Assembly (NCBI GenBank): GCA_963854835.1
Contig: OY978526.1
Coordinates: 75,860,418 to 75,924,417, forward strand
Length of the DNA stretch: 64,000 nucleotides
Direction: 5' to 3'
Origin: Megamerina dolium
Lineage: Eukaryota; Arthropoda; Insecta; Diptera; Megamerinidae
The notes beneath the pieces were generated by a model. That model searched no databases. It saw only the letters and a list, made by a program, of their open reading frames with translations, and was not told the origin of the DNA. The translations under genes and the position numbers were made by a program. Positions 1 to 11,550 of this stretch are shown piece by piece (the stretch's first letter is position 1; each line of letters begins with the position of its first letter).

Positions 1-1201
1 CGCAATTGCTATAGCTGTCAATGCCGTTATTGTTGTATGACGGCTGCAGAATTGCGTTGCTGCTGCTGCACTTGCAATTAGATTTTCCAAATGGCTAGCA
101 CAAAGTATGTTTCAATATAAACGAAAAGGACGGAAAAAATTGTAATATGCCCTCCTTATGTTTATGTGTATATTGAAAACATAACCATCAATTGCAAATG
201 CACATATGACCAGAACTACGTAACACTTAGTCCGGTTGAAGTTGTTAATATTTACATTAATTCACTAATTTCATAATTATTATAACACTTATAATTTGTG
301 TTTTCAAATTTAGTTGACGAGGTGCACAATTCACTATTAAAATATTGCAAAACACTTGGAAATATGCCCATACATATATGTATATGACTTCTACGCAATT
401 AACAAAATTAGTATATTCTTCACAGTTTTCACAGTTAACAATTCGTTTTTCCTTCTTTTGCACAACGAGCTCAGTCACTTTGGATGCGCTCTCGTCTGTC
501 TCGAAATTTATCTTCCTTCTGTTCACTAATTATATTTTTGTATCTCTTGTACTCGCGATGACAAATGAAAAATTACAATTGCTCTTTTATCCTAATTTTT
601 TTTTTGCTACTTATTGCAAGTGGAAAATTTTCAATACCAGTGGATGAAAACTCAGTGAAAGTTTGCATACTTTATTTTGCGGCGATACGATTAAAATAGT
701 TTATGGATGATTACGACTTTTACAAATATGTAATTGCAATGCAATACAGCAATTAAACGTAATAATTTTGATTTAAAAAACTTTTAGACTGCACGATTTT
801 TTTTTGCTTTTTTTGTAATGATTTCCACTTCTTTCTGATTCAATTGGAATTTGGTACTTTCTGATTCGATTGCAAGATTTTTTACAGTTCTTTCCACATA
901 TGTTTTAACGCATATATGCTTGTCTCTTTTGTACATATTAAATGTTATGGCTTATAAAATATATACATCAACTTTTGACTTGACTGAGTTTTGTGGAACC
1001 TACATCATAAAAATGCTGCCAAATCAGTATTCTCAAAGCAGCAAGCATTGCCAACTAAATATTTCTTTATGCTCAATTGATCGACGGAGGACAAATCATC
1101 TGCATAGTAATCGGATTGTCATTTATTTAGTTTCCAATGTAAAAATAAGATATTTTTTATTTTTATATTATTTATATGTGTCAACAATTCAACTTTTAAT
1201 A
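1..1201. other. Intergenic DNA, 3' flank of HMCES
   Basis: No convincing coding region is seen; the open frames here are AT-rich, of low complexity and match nothing I recognise. A TTTATT at 1122-1127 reads as AATAAA on the minus strand, 75 bases beyond the HMCES stop, and is the likely poly(A) signal of that gene. The first 80 bases carry CTG-type triplet runs. Confidence 0.6.
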
Positions 1202-2500
1202 TCATTTTTTAGTTTCATTCGGCGATTTATCTTTTCTTGCATTTGCTGAATTAGATCTGCTGCTATTTTTGAAATCACGATAACGTGGACGTTTTGGTGG
1301 ATTATCCACCTCGCTTTCGGTCGTAGTGGTATCTACGTCCGCAGAGCCGGAACCTTTACCCTGAGTGTTACTACCACCAGCAGCATCATCTTCATCATCT
1401 GTTGATTGACTGGATCTAGCTATCTCCTCTTCACGTCTCTTGCGTGTATCCAACCAAGCCTGCATCGTTTTATTCATTGGCAGTTTTTTAGTTTTTTGTA
1501 CTAATTCAATTGGTTTGTTACATTGATCAGATTTGTGGCGTGAGTTGTTAACGATATTTGAAACACGATGCCATCGAATATTCTCCACTGGACGTATCAA
1601 TTTTAATGCTTGCTCATCTGGTACACGCTTAAAATCTAACCAATCCTATAAATAAATTTTTTTTTTACCACATACACTGCCATTCAAACATGCGACTAAG
1701 TCATACGTACATTCAATTGTTGTTCTGTTTCCAAAATAGCAGGCATTCGATGGTGTAGCCACGAAAGTACTTTTGTAGATTGAAATGTTATAATGCTATA
1801 GCTAAATATTTTATCACCATTGTCATCCTGCCATATATCGTAAATTCCAGCCATTTTAAGTAAATTTACATTTTCTGGTTTCCATGTTGATTTATCATAT
1901 ATTTTAATGTCGCTATCTTTTTGCGGCATATACAATAAGTGTACATCACGCTCTGAAGGTTTTGCCGATTTCGTGGTTTGCCATTCGTAGTAGCCCTCGC
2001 AGAGCACAGCACAACGTTGTCCACGCTTAAAAGGCCCATAATATAGTTTTGATTCAAGCATATGCTCCAATCGACAATTGTTTGTCGTAAGGCCATGTTT
2101 ACGATAATCCCCCTTGTGCCAAAATGGTATCATACCCCACAGCATGGGTACAATTAAACGTGTGTTACCACTCTCATCAGCTTCATCGCCCTCACTGAAA
2201 TGGGCGGACGACACCAAAACAGGTGTTACCTCTGAGGGTGCAATATTATACGATGGTGCATATGTGATACCACAATTATATTCCGATCGCCATTCCGGTA
2301 CTTTACTGTTATCTTCTGAATTCTGTTCGTTTGCATCCTTCGTGTCATCTGATTTACTGCTTGTAACGGGGATGTATTTGCAAGCACATTGAATTTCGCT
2401 TTTCTCTAAAGTTCTGTATTAATGAAGAAATTGTGTTCAAGTAACTACTTTTCATAATTCCTTCATGGTGAAACACTTACAGACACGTTCTACCACACAT
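1202..2500 (-). CDS. HMCES: HMCES, SRAP-domain abasic-site DNA shielding protein (3 exons)
   Basis: The product is the eukaryotic SRAP-domain protein that crosslinks to abasic sites in single-stranded DNA at replication forks through its N-terminal cysteine. The join is complement(1202..1645, 1711..2413, 2481..2500), 388 aa. Exon 1 is only 20 nt: it encodes MCGRTC, giving the catalytic Cys2 once the initiator Met is removed, and is followed by a GTAAGT donor. Exon 2 carries the SRAP core: the TTNNCRLE segment (residues 116-123), CEGYYEW (145-151, with catalytic Glu150 by family analogy) and HHRMPAIL (227-234, active-site His). Exon 3 starts in phase at DWLDFKRV. The C-terminal ~130 residues are acidic, Ser-rich and then basic, and probably disordered. 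The start is fixed by the obligatory Cys2, which lies upstream of any ATG in exon 2. The gene is divergent from Sf3b5. From memory the Drosophila orthologue is CG11986, next to CG11985 and tango. Confidence 0.93.
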
Positions 2501-2979
2501 ATCAACTATTAATATAATTTATATTTTCAACACCAAACTAAATTAGAAGAGACCGGTAATACAATAGAAAGTTCACTATGTTTTTTCCCTCTTGAATGAA
2601 CTGAATACGTTTGCGCTGCCAACTACATGCTAATAGAAAATTATGAATTACAAGTTTTGCAAAAGTATTTCAACATTTATTTAATGAACACTGAAAAAGA
2701 AATCTCCAGAAGAAATGTAATTACAAATTTTATTCTCAATAAATACAGTATTACAAAAACGATTATTAATTTTTCTGTAGAATATCCGTTAAATTAAGGG
2801 TAGGCAGCACTGTAATTTTTGACATTTAGTAAAAGTCATCATTAATATCACATCTGTTTCTCCACGATTTCCTCTTTCGGAGTTATACAAAGTAGTAATC
2901 AAAGCCGGCAGAGCATATCTTAAACAAAAGTGTTAACAAATTTCCTCTTAGAAAATTTAACAAACACAAAATTAGCATC
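2501..2979. promoter_or_regulatory. Divergent intergenic promoter region, HMCES / Sf3b5
   Basis: These 479 bases separate the start codons of two genes transcribed away from each other, so both core promoters should lie here. I see no unambiguous TATA box or initiator. That both promoters lie here is inferred from gene orientation only. Confidence 0.5.
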
Positions 2980-3237
2980 ATGGGTGAACGCTACAACATT
3001 CATAGTCAACTGGAGCATTTACAAAGTAAATATATTGGTACAGGACATGCAGATACTACGAAATACGAATGGCTAACGAATCAACATCGCGACTCACTGG
3101 CCAGTTATATGGGACACTATGATATGTTGAACTATTTTGCAATTGCTGAAAATGAATCAAAAGCCAGAATACGTTTTAATTTAATGGAACGTATGTTGCA
3201 ACCGTGTGGACCACCGCCAGAAAAATTGGAGGATTAG
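2980..3237 (+). CDS. Sf3b5: Splicing factor 3B subunit 5 (SF3b10/Ysf3 family)
   Basis: This is an 85-aa single-exon protein beginning MGERYNIHSQLEHLQSKY, the family's usual start and length. It is the small subunit of the SF3b complex in U2 snRNP, which recognises the intron branch site in the nucleus; related protein is also shared with SAGA in Drosophila. The motifs GTGHADTTKYEW and HRDSLASYMGHYDMLNYFA are characteristic. The context CATC-ATG-GG supports the start. An AATAAA at 3303-3308, 66 bases after the stop, is a good poly(A) signal. It is divergent from HMCES, the same pairing I recall for Drosophila CG11985/CG11986. There is no sign of disruption. Confidence 0.96.
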   Translation: MGERYNIHSQLEHLQSKYIGTGHADTTKYEWLTNQHRDSLASYMGHYDMLNYFAIAENESKARIRFNLMERMLQPCGPPPEKLED

Positions 3238-4059
3238 AGTGTAATTGGTACACATATTTAATGGAAGTGCTGTAAGCATTTTGATTTATGCCTATACATT
3301 TAAATAAATATTTAACAATACTCTAGAAATATTTCTTTTTGTTTGCGACAGTTTGCGTTCCAAATTTAAGATGCACAATAAAACTAGAAGTAAGCGTGCA
3401 GTAATGTGATGTACAATTTTACAGACATGAACTATAATTAATCTTAAAAGCTAATTTATGTATAGCTCATTATTCCAATCATTGAACTGTATGTTTACAT
3501 TTCAAGAATTTTTGGTTCTGATGAACCTTGCATAAGCTTACCATACAGTTTTGGAAGGAACCTAATTACATAAGTCGTTTCCGAACGGCAAAACTATTGT
3601 GCAGTTGTTAAAAGCGGCTCTAGTAGGTTAGCATAGTGTTAAAATCTAGGGTTATAGCCACACTGATAAAATCCAATCAGGTAGTTGAGGATGGGCTTTA
3701 ATCTTTCACACAATTCGCAAATCTTTTTTTTCGTATGGAATAAAGTCCACTGAGGCCAATAATCGCTGTACGGCATGTACATATGTTTATTAATTGCTCC
3801 TACCATGATTCGAATAGTGTAAAACCGTCTCATAAGTGTGAACTGCGAGATGAGATCTCTTGACTCTTGATCAGCCCTTTCCAATCACTCGTATTTCCTG
3901 AAACGCGTCAGTTTTGTATTTTTTTAGGTTATCAATGAACTAGAGCATTCCAACAATTTGGAGGTAATCAACAAAAGAAAGAACTCCACATGACTATTTA
4001 CAATATAATCTTAATTTTTTCTAATCAGTACGATATATGGGGACAAGGTTCAGTGTATG
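3238..4059. other. Intergenic DNA after Sf3b5
   Basis: This holds the Sf3b5 3' UTR and poly(A) signal, then sequence with no supported gene. An 81-codon minus-strand frame at 3639-3884 has no recognisable motif and is probably chance. Confidence 0.5.
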
Positions 4060-5900
4060 AGCCAGGGGCAAGATATCTAGTGCGGATTTCAATGCCCAAG
4101 ACCGTCCATACGTGGCGAAAAGTCACATCCTGCTCGAGGTGTCCCTGCTTCTTACCGAATATGGCGGATCTAGAGGGGAAGAACTCGATAAACCCCGCAA
4201 TCCTGGGTTTCGAACGACCGTGCCCATAGGATGAATGGCACTGCGTTAGTGTGTCTTCGAACGGTGAACTCCAGATACCTGGCGACCTCTGGTTTTAAAT
4301 CAGCCTTTCCGGAGTATCGGGGGCTATGCTCCGGATGACCGCTTTTCCCCCACACTCGTGGGAATCACAATGAATGAAAACAATAATATGAAAATACATA
4401 ATAAAAAAGAAAACAAAGATAAGGTCTCCAGTCAGGAGACCATAGCCGTGCCTACAACGGAAAATTCTGATAGTAGCAGTTGTACTTCCCCACTACCACA
4501 CACAACCACAGCAACCATAACAGCAGCTGTAGTAGAGTCCGCATGTAAGACTACGCCTATTGAAAATAAGAAAAAACACAAATCCGAGTCGACGATTAGA
4601 AGGCATAAGTACCAGAGGGCCGTTTACATACTTGGTAAAATTGCTAAAAATGAAGCCGAAGGGAAGGTACACAAATATGATCAGGGTGACAAGGTTCGAT
4701 TCCAGGCAGTGGTCGATGACTATGAAAAGTGGAAGGCTGTAAATGCGCAAGTTGAAAAGGCGACGAAGAGAGATCGGTCTCAGGACGACACGCGAATCGA
4801 CAATAGCCCGAGGCAGCATAAAGTCGCTAGAATGTCCACCTCGTCAGTTGGTCTATCGACAAGTGCAAAGAAAGTGTATAGCGGCATGGCTAGAGATGAT
4901 CTCCAGATGGCTCTTATTGACGGCACTACCAACAGCGGCAGAAAAGTGTTGGAAAAATGGCCAGATATTGAATCACGGTTGACTGAAATGGTAATGGAGC
5001 ACGTATTCAGCGACCTGAAATCACCTCCTCTCGGCTTCGACTCCTCTGAGATAGTGAGTGGCTGTAGGGTGCTAAAATGTGATGATCAGTTGTCGAAGGA
5101 GTTTCTTGGAAAATGTATTGCGACTTTAAGGAATAAATGGAAAAGCTTAAATCTTAAGCTTATCCCAGCTAGAGACATCTCGAGACGGCTGAGAGCTCAT
5201 ATTTCGCTACCCTTAATGAATATTAAGCAGAGCAAAATGCTAAAGCTTCTGCAAAGACAAAATCCGGAGGTGCCAACGCACGACTGGAAAATCATCAAAG
5301 ATAACACTCAGGACAATTGCATAACTCTCCTTCTTAGCATCAACGAAGAATCTGTTAAGGTTCTAGAGGAATTAGATTGGAAAATGCGGTTTGGCGTCAG
5401 ATACGCCAAATTGAAAATTTTTAGTTCAGCTAGTAATTACGAATTGGAGGATGCCTACAAATCGCTAGACGATGTGAGGCTTAAAGATAAGGTATCTAGT
5501 ACATCTCGCACGAGCAACACTATTAAAGGCCGTCGAGTTTAATATTCAGCATTCGAAGTTGCCTCGGATAATCTCGCAGACTTTCTAGCATAGGAGAACG
5601 TAGACATCAGCACTGTTCTGGTACCATGGCTAAAGATTAATGACGTTAAACTCAAGCTCAACAACCATGACACCATCTAAAGTAAGGAGAGTGATAAGCC
5701 GAGATCATGTTTTCTAGTTTTTAAAATGTTTATTTATTTCAGGGCATAAAACTAAACAGTGGCGAAAGTGGATTCAACGCACATACGATAGGAGTGCTCC
5801 ATCGGAAGAGGTGGTGTCATTAACGGCCCAGGGCGTATTAAAGGGGTCTCCCATTCCCGAGTGCTACGTTAATGAAAGGTGATCACTTTGGGAAAGCTCC
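4060..5900 (+). mobile_element. Degenerate non-LTR retrotransposon (5' region, ORF1, start of ORF2)
   Basis: A GC-richer block stands out from its AT-rich surroundings. From about 4060 to 4369 it resembles a retrotransposon 5' UTR and ends in CCCCCACACTCGTGGGAATC just before ORF1. ORF1 occupies 4370-5542. Immediately after it, in shifted frames, is a stretch that reads like the start of an apurinic-type endonuclease: a NIQHSK-like motif at 5540-5560, then VDISTVLVPWLKIND near 5605-5645 (compare xxIDIALIQEPWL in intact ORF2 proteins). It contains an in-frame stop and a frameshift. No reverse transcriptase follows, so most of ORF2 is missing. The right boundary is uncertain. I infer a LOA/R1/Jockey-group element but cannot place the clade. 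Confidence 0.7.
4370..5542 (+). CDS. Retrotransposon ORF1 protein (DUF4780-like)
   Basis: This open frame encodes 390 aa from the ATG at 4370; an upstream GTG in frame is not needed. The N-terminal ~160 residues are polar and rich in Ser, Thr, Asn and Lys. The C-terminal half, from about residue 165 (MARDDLQMALIDG) to 345 (MRFGVRYAKLKIF), has the layout I associate with the DUF4780 family found in insect retrotransposon ORF1 proteins: LEKWPDIESRLTEMVMEHV, then FDSSEIVSGCRVLKCDD, then LRAHISLPL and QNPEVPTHDWKI. ORF1 proteins of this kind bind the element's RNA. The frame is open throughout, although the following ORF2 is broken. It could alternatively be a host gene derived from such an ORF, but the adjoining endonuclease remnant argues for a plain transposon relic. 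Confidence 0.7.
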   Translation: MNENNNMKIHNKKENKDKVSSQETIAVPTTENSDSSSCTSPLPHTTTATITAAVVESACKTTPIENKKKHKSESTIRRHKYQRAVYILGKIAKNEAEGKVHKYDQGDKVRFQAVVDDYEKWKAVNAQVEKATKRDRSQDDTRIDNSPRQHKVARMSTSSVGLSTSAKKVYSGMARDDLQMALIDGTTNSGRKVLEKWPDIESRLTEMVMEHVFSDLKSPPLGFDSSEIVSGCRVLKCDDQLSKEFLGKCIATLRNKWKSLNLKLIPARDISRRLRAHISLPLMNIKQSKMLKLLQRQNPEVPTHDWKIIKDNTQDNCITLLLSINEESVKVLEELDWKMRFGVRYAKLKIFSSASNYELEDAYKSLDDVRLKDKVSSTSRTSNTIKGRRV

Positions 5901-6084
5901 CAGGACAACGAACAAGGAGAGTATGTTTCATGCTAATTTTAAAATATTTAAATGCTACCACAAATAGTTTTGCTGGGCGGAAAAAACGGGCTAAATATAA
6001 CTTTCATGTCTGTAAATAAGAAAAAGAAAACTAAAAGAGACCTTTTTGACGGCAAATGATTTACATCATTAGTTTTTAAAAGCT

Positions 6085-6720
6085 ACATTAAATAGTGAGT
6101 GTGGCTTGCCTATTTCTTAGAAACCGTAAATATCGTCGTTCTGCTTTAAATTCTTTATAAGTTATGGCGGTTTACATTTTCAAAATTCCCACGTGTTTGT
6201 ATGGGAGCAACATTAACAAGTGGGCGTGGCTTGCTCTTCTCGTGCCAGATTATTTCCGACTACCATATTAATCTAAATGTCAAATATGGTTGTTATAGGC
6301 AAAAGACTGCCTAATTTACACCGTTTTCAATTTAAAAGAAATTCAGGCGTTTTATATGGGAGCTACCATGAACAGTCAGCGAGGCTTGCCCATTAAGTAA
6401 ATTTGGTTATCACATTTAGGGTCCTAATCCGCACCTGAAATATGCCATATGCTGAAACTTCGTAAGTTATGGCTGCTAAAAATTGGTTTTAATCCCACTA
6501 CTTTGCATGGTAGCAACATTAAGAAGTGGGTGTGGCTCGCTGGCCTCATACGAGATTATTTCCGACTACCACATTAATCTAAATGTTAAATATGGTCGTT
6601 GTAGGCAGACGACTGTCGAAGTTATAGTGGTTGAAATTTAAAAGAAGTTAAGAAACTTTGTATGGGAGCTAGTATAAACAGTGGGCGTGGCTCACCCATT
6701 ACTTGGAAAACGATTGGGTA
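6085..6720 (+). repeat. Degenerate tandem repeat, ~150-bp unit, five copies
   Basis: A GTGGCTTGC-like core recurs at 6101, 6226, 6381, 6532 and 6687, giving spacings of 125, 155, 151 and 155 bases. Upstream of most cores is TATGGGAGCAACATTAACAG or a variant. Copies 2 and 4 are the most alike, sharing GATTATTTCCGACTACCA and ATTAATCTAAATGT. This could be the 3' UTR of the neighbouring retrotransposon or an independent satellite; the similarity is visible by eye. Confidence 0.7.
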
Positions 6721-8330
6721 GTATAACCTCAATCTAAATGTTAAATATTATTGTTTTTAAATACGATGGTTAATCATATTGATTGCTCCGCGTGGGCTGA
6801 TTCCGCAAGTGAATCAAGTGTACTATTGCCAATTTGGCAATTTGTTGTACGGTTTTAATAAAAAAAATATCGGTTTGGCGAATGTTATGCAGGCGGTCAT
6901 ATAATCACGAGATTTTTACGTTAAATGTTTCTCTCAGTCTTTTTATAAACAGACCGCAATTTTTATATATTATATACTTGCTTCACTTTACAGTAACGAA
7001 GAAATAATTTAATCATTAGTAAGCAATGTTTTGGCTGTGTAAATGAATGAATCCAATGAATCGTAAGTCATATTGTGACCGCCTACGAGAGGATTTTACT
7101 CCTTTGCCGGTTCTCCCAAATTTTAATTTGTAATGTGCACGGATAACACAATACTAAGGTGCGCTAAGTATTTACCGCTAATCGGTTCTCAGTGAATTTG
7201 ACAGAATCACCTGTGTGTGTGACGTCACAGTGGTCCAAGGTTTACATTATTCATTCATTATTCCGCATTGTTTACATTTTTCTTTTCAATTTATTCGCCA
7301 TTTTGTCCTTTCTCTCGCTGATGAGCGCAGTATTCTATTTCTATCATTTTTGTGTAATGTGAATAAAATTTTTGTTTTATTCACATAAGCAAAAGAATAT
7401 TTGAAGCAACTAGAACAAAAAGTAAAATGTGGCCTTTTGTTGACATTGTTTTCCCCTATTTTTGGCCTTTTTTCACAGAATTTTCCAACGGTAACCCTGA
7501 TTGGATATGTGTGTATTCTTATTTACTCGTATTTAATCAACCCTATCAGTAGGTAGATTGTGTGGAATTTTATAATTTGGTTAATTTAGTAAAATAATAA
7601 GAAAACATACTAATAAAGTGTTTGTAATTTAAACTAAATTTAAAACAATTGTGCAAAAGTTGTAATAAGGTGAATTATCGTTTTGCTTAAAATTTGCTAC
7701 CATTTTATCTGTGCAATTCCAAGAATTTCGATTTTCTCTACGTCGACACTTTGTAACATACATACATAGGTGGAAGCAGCAAGCTACAGTAGTCAAAAAT
7801 TTTTTCGTATACTATTTTTTATTATTTACTTTTCATAATAGAAGGGATGTGTTTTATTTTTATTTATTTAATGTTAGATAAATAAACGTTGCAGGTGTGA
7901 AAGTGATGGTCGATAAAAGTAAATGCATGAAAATTGCATTCCTTAATCTTTTCATAAACAACATAGCTACATATACGCGCAAACAAGATTTGTTCAAAGT
8001 GTTCACGTCAAACATTGAAAAATATCAATTATATAGATTTCATGTAATAAAGAAGTTCATAAAGTTAGTATAAACACTCTAAATAGGTTTTTGCGAAGAA
8101 TCTCTCGCATTTAGGGAATGAAAAAATGAAAACCAAGACCTAAATAAACAGCAGATTGAAAAAATACAATAAGTACAATTTAAAACGTTAGAACAGATAA
8201 AAAATGGCATATTATTTAGATTTCATCTATAGAATTCATACGCATTGAAAAATAGGAATAAAACATGTTACAAAGAAGAAATAAAAACGACCTTTTTGTA
8301 CTTTTTTTTTTCAATTGCAGCGAAACAATG
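6721..8330. other. Intergenic DNA upstream of tango
   Basis: No coding region is supported. A TGACGTCA (CRE-type palindrome) lies at 7220-7227. The region is a candidate for tango 5' UTR exons or enhancers, but I cannot define a splice junction. Confidence 0.4.
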
Positions 8331-8334
8331 ATTC

Positions 8335-8745
8335 GTAACAGAGCTGCTCACAACACTGATAGATAACAGCGATGTTAACTCAACATAATCAGAGACTTTA
8401 GAAGTATAGACAGAGACTTTAGAAGTAATGAGATATCCCACTGTTAATAGACAGCGATTTAACAGCACATCTCTGTGTAAAAATAATTTATAATTATCAC
8501 ATATAATTTCAATCTTCATCGTCGCATTCATATATAGGTACATATGAAGGTATTTATATATGGGACAATGCCGACTCAAATCAATTGCCAGTGTACTCAA
8601 AACCATTTTTCGTTTTGAGTGAAAAGGTCGCCATTGTTTCATCGCCAGATTTGCTGTTAAATACTCTATATACTTCTATATACTCTCTCTATACTACTAA
8701 AGTCTCTGCTGTTAGCCAGTGATGTTATGAGCTACTATGTTATGG
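8335..8745. repeat. Inverted-repeat (MITE-like) element of ~410 bp
   Basis: The left end (about 8335-8430) and the reverse complement of the right end (about 8660-8745) align with gaps. Shared blocks include AGCTGCTCACAACACTGATAG against AGCTCATAACATCACTGGC, then TAACAGC, then AGAGACTTTAGAAGTATAGA against AGAGACTTTAGTAGTATAGA. Inside the left arm CAGAGACTTTAGAAGTA is duplicated at about 8391 and 8412. No transposase is present, so this would be a non-autonomous element. Confidence 0.5.
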
Positions 8746-9153
8746 CTCACCGATCTGTTTCCCTACCATTAGAACAAAAAGTACTAAGCTTAATTTATTT
8801 ACAACTTTTGGTTCTTATTTATATGACCAATAAATTTAAATGCAAATATTTGTCCATGTAAGCAATTTCGTTCTTTTTGGGTGTGACGTCGTTAGTTTAC
8901 TTATACACACCTAATATGTGCAATAATTATTGGAATAAAAAAAAAATAGAGATGTTTAGTAGTAAATATATATATATAGGGGGGAGGGTGTCTGATAAGT
9001 CCGTGAAAACAAAACCATAAATATGATTAATTTTGTATTATTTCTTCTATGAATAAGTTTCAATAAAAAATAAAGAATTACAAATATTTTTAGTACAATC
9101 TTAACAGGTAGCAATAAGGAACGTCACCCATTTGGAAAATCCAAATTGGAATC
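8746..9153. other. Immediate 5' flank of tango
   Basis: This AT-rich stretch precedes the tango start codon and probably contains its 5' leader. No motif is clear enough to call. Confidence 0.4.
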
Positions 9154-11133
9154 ATGGATGATGCTAATTTACAAGATAAAGAACGTTTTGCAAGTCGTGA
9201 GAATCATTGTGAGATTGAGCGGCGACGACGCAATAAAATGACAGCCTATATTACGGAATTATCTGATATGGTACCGACATGTAGTGCTCTAGCTCGCAAA
9301 CCGGATAAATTGACAATTTTACGTATGGCGGTGGCGCATATGAAAGCATTACGTGGCACTGGCAATACCAGCAGCGATGGTACATATAAACCGTCATTTT
9401 TAACGGATCAAGAATTGAAACATCTAATTCTGGAAGCTGCTGATGGTTTCCTCTTTGTCGTATCATGTGATTCGGGGCGTATTATTTACGTGTCTGATTC
9501 GGTGACGCCAGTTTTGAATTATACGCAGAGCGATTGGTATGGCACCAGTCTGTATGAGCACATACATCCGGATGACCGTGAAAAAATACGCGAACAGCTC
9601 TCAACACAGGAATCACAAAATACTGGACGCATACTCGATTTAAAGACGGGAACAGTGAAAAAGGAGGGACATCAATCATCGATGCGTTTGAGTATGGGCG
9701 CACGACGTGGTTTTATTTGTCGAATGCGCGTTGGCAATGTAAATCCGGAATCGATGGTTGCCGGTCATTTGAATCGTCTAAAGCAACGCAATTCATTGGG
9801 TCCCTCACGCGATGGCACCAATTACGCAGTGGTGCATTGTACTGGTTACATTAAAAATTGGCCCCCGACCGATATGTTCCCCGGTGTTCATATGGATCGT
9901 GCAGTCGACGATGAAATGCATTCATCGCATTGCTGTCTAGTGGCTATTGGACGACTGCAAGTGACATCAACGGCCACAAATGATATGTCCGGCTCGAATA
10001 ATCAGTCTGAATTTATTACGCGTCATGCAATTGATGGCAAATTTACATTCGTCGATCAACGTGTCCTCAACATATTGGGATACAGTCCCACAGATTTGTT
10101 GGGCAAAATCTGCTATGATTTCTTCCATCCAGAGGATCAGAATCACATGAAACAGAGTTTCGATCAAGTATTAAAGCACAAGGGGCAAACAATTTCGGCA
10201 ATGTATCGAGCACGCGCCAAAAGCGGTGAATACGTGTGGCTGCGTACCAACGCGTACGCCTTTCAGAACCCCTACACGGATGAAGTTGAGTACATTGTCT
10301 GCACGAATAGCTCAAGCAAAACAATCCATCCGACGGGAGGTCATGATGCCAATGCATCAGAACAACCGGAGCATGTCTATGTGACACCAGGTGTAGATTA
10401 CACCATGCAAGGTCGTCGTGATGTTACACCAACCGGTGGTGGTGGTGGTGGTCCTGCAGATCCGAGCATGTACAACACACATGGCATGATTCCGGCCCAC
10501 ATACAACCACTACCCGTCACAGCAGCCGGTGCTCAACAACAAACAAACAATGTACAACGACCAGCGTCGACACAAAATCCTGTTACATACAATTATGATG
10601 CAACACATTCACCATTAGGTGCTTATGGCCCGGCCGCAGCTGGTGGCCCATCACCGAATACAGTGCATTTGGCAAAAATTCCGAAAGCAAATACCTCTCC
10701 AACACAATCGGCGCCCGCTTGGGCATTGCGTCAACAGCAGCCAGTCACCGAAGGTTATCAGTATCAGCAGACGAGCCCAGCGCGCTCACCGAGTGGTCCA
10801 ACGTACACACAACTTAGTGCAGGTAATTCGCGACAAACATCATACCATACGGGTGCATCTCAAGCACCTTCTAATGCTGCCGGTATGTGGGATTGGCAGA
10901 ACGCTACACAAACACCACATCCAGGGCTTGGCAATGCTGGTGGCGGTGGTGGTGTTGTTCCACATCCATCACATCCATCCGCACACCCGGGAGCACATCC
11001 TGGCCACAGTGGACATGTGCAGGGACAACCTCAGGGGCAAGAGTTCTCCGATATGTTACAAATGCTCGACCAAAGCGGCACAGCTACATTCGAAGATTTA
11101 AATATCAACATGTTTAATACACAATTCGAATAG
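9154..11133 (+). CDS. tgo: Tango (ARNT homologue), bHLH-PAS transcription factor
   Basis: The 659-aa protein lies in one uninterrupted reading frame. It is the common nuclear partner of bHLH-PAS proteins such as Single-minded, Trachealess, Spineless and Similar, binding E-box-like core sequences as a heterodimer. The bHLH region is residues 12-69 ([14 protein letters not shown] basic region, then [18 protein letters not shown]). PAS-A runs from about 85 to 200 and PAS-B from about 290 to 400 ([29 protein letters not shown]). The remaining C-terminus is rich in Gly, Pro, Gln and His, with GGGGGG and HP repeats, and ends in the conserved acidic segment [11 protein letters not shown]...FEDLNINMF. 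It is close to Drosophila Tango through the bHLH and PAS domains and slightly longer in the low-complexity tail. The ATG is followed directly by the conserved [15 protein letters not shown] start. The first AATAAA downstream is near 11487. Confidence 0.97.
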   Translation: MDDANLQDKERFASRENHCEIERRRRNKMTAYITELSDMVPTCSALARKPDKLTILRMAVAHMKALRGTGNTSSDGTYKPSFLTDQELKHLILEAADGFLFVVSCDSGRIIYVSDSVTPVLNYTQSDWYGTSLYEHIHPDDREKIREQLSTQESQNTGRILDLKTGTVKKEGHQSSMRLSMGARRGFICRMRVGNVNPESMVAGHLNRLKQRNSLGPSRDGTNYAVVHCTGYIKNWPPTDMFPGVHMDRAVDDEMHSSHCCLVAIGRLQVTSTATNDMSGSNNQSEFITRHAIDGKFTFVDQRVLNILGYSPTDLLGKICYDFFHPEDQNHMKQSFDQVLKHKGQTISAMYRARAKSGEYVWLRTNAYAFQNPYTDEVEYIVCTNSSSKTIHPTGGHDANASEQPEHVYVTPGVDYTMQGRRDVTPTGGGGGGPADPSMYNTHGMIPAHIQPLPVTAAGAQQQTNNVQRPASTQNPVTYNYDATHSPLGAYGPAAAGGPSPNTVHLAKIPKANTSPTQSAPAWALRQQQPVTEGYQYQQTSPARSPSGPTYTQLSAGNSRQTSYHTGASQAPSNAAGMWDWQNATQTPHPGLGNAGGGGGVVPHPSHPSAHPGAHPGHSGHVQGQPQGQEFSDMLQMLDQSGTATFEDLNINMFNTQFE

Positions 11134-11550
11134 AATTAATTCAATCATAGTTTATAATCATACCACCGATTGTGTAATCATCATGTCGGGGTAATTTCAC
11201 AACGCTATGTATTTTTCTTCATCAATTAAATTTATATCAAATTAAAATCGCACGAGAGATTGTCCTGAGGTTCTAATCGTTTAGTGTAAATGCATTTGAA
11301 GCGAACAAAATGCCGAATTACAAAAATTTGTTTAAAAAGCATCAAATAATTATTTTATTCAAAAAAATATATACATAAATTACCACTTATTTCATTAAAG
11401 AAATATTCACTTATTTTTATTACATTAAAAATAATTTACAAAAACAAAAAAAGTCGAAGGGAATTATTATTTTCTATGTACTACTAAATAAATAAATTTT
11501 TATAAAATTAAAATTTTCAATATTTTATTTAAAAGAAAAATATTTAGATA
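11134..11550. other. tango 3' UTR and flank
   Basis: AT-rich sequence with a candidate AATAAA near 11487. No gene is seen. Confidence 0.5.

Noticed and set aside
851..1249. 132-codon plus-strand frame
   Set aside because: AT-rich, low-complexity residues and overlap with the HMCES 3' end; no motif and no splice or family support.
8268..8642. 124-codon minus-strand frame upstream of tango
   Set aside because: It lies within an inverted-repeat element and resembles no protein family.
10619..11101. 160-codon open frame on the plus strand inside tango
   Set aside because: It is an out-of-frame shadow of the His/Gln/Pro-rich tail of tango, with no independent motif.
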